The translations under genes and the position numbers were made by a program. From Lateolabrax maculatus (taxonomy: Eukaryota > Chordata > Actinopteri > Acropomatiformes > Lateolabracidae), in NCBI GenBank assembly GCA_031216445.1, contig CM062219.1, forward strand, positions 6,399,001-6,463,000: DNA of 64,000 nucleotides, in the 5' to 3' direction. Shown here piece by piece: positions 63,359-64,000 of this stretch (positions are counted from its first letter, which is position 1; the number at the start of each line of letters is the position of its first letter). The notes under the pieces were generated by a model. That model was not told where the DNA came from, searched no databases, and saw nothing but the letters and a program-made list of their open reading frames with translations.

Positions 63359-64000
63359 ATGCAGCCCCCACCTCGGACTGGACCTCCAGGAGCTTCTGGC
63401 CCTCCTCCTTCTGGGCCTAATATGTTCCGCAGGACCAGGCCTCACAAGCATACAGCAGCAGCTACTGCCACAATGCCACCTGCTACTCAACCCATGACAA
63501 ACCCTTTCGCTTTTGTTAGAGCTCCTCCCCCTATGGCTGCAGGTGGTCTCCCAACAATACCCAACAGTAACCCTCCACCAATGCAAGCTCCACCTAACAC
63601 CACATACTCTCAAGCTGGCTCAGGTCTGCCTCCACAACCACAGACACTGGAGGATGTCCCAGCTGCTCCACTCGGTCCCCCACAATCCTCTCTGCCAGGG
63701 GTGAACCTGTTCAATCCTCACAGTACAGCAACCCCTGGTATTTTCCCAGCACCCAGTCCCACGGGATATGCATCCTCACATAGTGAACAGGGCTATTTTA
63801 ATTCAAGAGAACAGACACCATCCATGGCCACAGAGCCGCGACCTGTGGCCTCACCCCCAGCACCGTCTCAGATTCCTTTTAACCAGGATTTTCAAGGACA
63901 GCGTCCTCCTCAGCCTGTGCTCTTCCAGCCAGTGCCTCCCACCACCTCCTCATCCCAGTGGGCCCCTGATCACGGAAGCCGCCCTCCATCAGTTCAGAAC
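63359..64000 (+). CDS. sec16a: sec16a, COPII scaffold Sec16A (5' part, runs off the window)
   Basis: Sec16A is a large peripheral ER protein that organises ER exit sites and recruits COPII coat subunits. The exon begins after the acceptor at 63283-63284, has a 74-base 5'UTR (63285-63358), and its ATG at 63359-63361 opens a frame of 214 codons with no stop up to the window edge. The peptide begins MQPPPRTGPPGASGPPPSGP, matching the MQPPP start of Sec16A, then MFRRTRPHK and NPFAFVRAPPP, followed by a Pro/Gln/Ser-rich disordered region as expected for this family's N-terminus. The central conserved domain would lie beyond the window. A long uninterrupted first coding exon is also typical. SEC16A neighbours NOTCH1 in human, which supports the call. 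Confidence 0.82.
   Translation, partial: MQPPPRTGPPGASGPPPSGPNMFRRTRPHKHTAAATATMPPATQPMTNPFAFVRAPPPMAAGGLPTIPNSNPPPMQAPPNTTYSQAGSGLPPQPQTLEDVPAAPLGPPQSSLPGVNLFNPHSTATPGIFPAPSPTGYASSHSEQGYFNSREQTPSMATEPRPVASPPAPSQIPFNQDFQGQRPPQPVLFQPVPPTTSSSQWAPDHGSRPPSVQN

Noticed and set aside
1..64000. tRNA, rRNA, CRISPR arrays or endogenous viral genes
   Set aside because: No B-box-type tRNA motif, rRNA segment, regularly spaced direct repeats or viral protein frames were seen on either strand.

Overview
The window looks like nuclear DNA from a teleost fish, probably a percomorph. All four recognisable genes are spliced vertebrate genes. Their order, kcnt1 (+), camsap1 (-), notch1 (-), sec16a (+), recalls the human 9q34.3 neighbourhood. 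The non-coding DNA carries interspersed repeats of a kind I recognise from percomorph genomes, plus many microsatellites. No bacterial, viral or CRISPR features were seen. All exon boundaries were read by hand from splice signals and checked by reading-frame arithmetic; no alignment could be run.

Layout. 1-656: the last intron and last coding exon of a plus-strand gene, most likely kcnt1 (sodium-activated potassium channel), ending in a class I PDZ ligand. 657-2890: its 3'UTR and a short convergent intergenic gap. 2890-22310: camsap1 on the minus strand, with 19 coding exons that join into a 1602-residue frame, a 5'UTR intron ending one base before the ATG, and a 3'UTR ending at a poly(A) signal at 2907-2912. 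22310-24380: GC-rich camsap1 promoter and AT-rich spacer. 24380-47629: notch1 on the minus strand, complete, 34 coding exons and a 2478-residue frame (signal peptide, 36 EGF repeats, 3 LNRs, HD, TM, RAM, ankyrin repeats, PEST). 47630-61600: about 14 kb with no convincing gene, holding a very long CT microsatellite, several teleost repeats and possible enhancers. 61600-64000: CpG-rich promoter, non-coding first exon and the beginning of the large first coding exon of sec16a, cut by the window end.

Function. notch1 is a cell-surface receptor released as a nuclear transcription co-activator; camsap1 binds microtubule minus ends; sec16a organises ER exit sites; kcnt1 is a neuronal channel. They share a neighbourhood rather than a pathway. 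camsap1 and notch1 are in tandem on the minus strand, kcnt1 and camsap1 converge, and notch1 and sec16a diverge from the 14 kb gap.

Most interesting non-routine points: a GC-AG intron in the notch1 ankyrin region; glycine at the +4 position of the notch1 C-terminal TP degron; several EGF repeats without an O-fucose acceptor; a near-perfect 91-bp hairpin between notch1 and sec16a; two perfect 14-bp inverted repeats, one made of ETS-like sites inside notch1; an inverted pair of RUNX-like sites in a motif-dense block; and recurrent 16-bp G/C homopolymers in and just upstream of notch1. I saw no evidence of a wholly new biological system.
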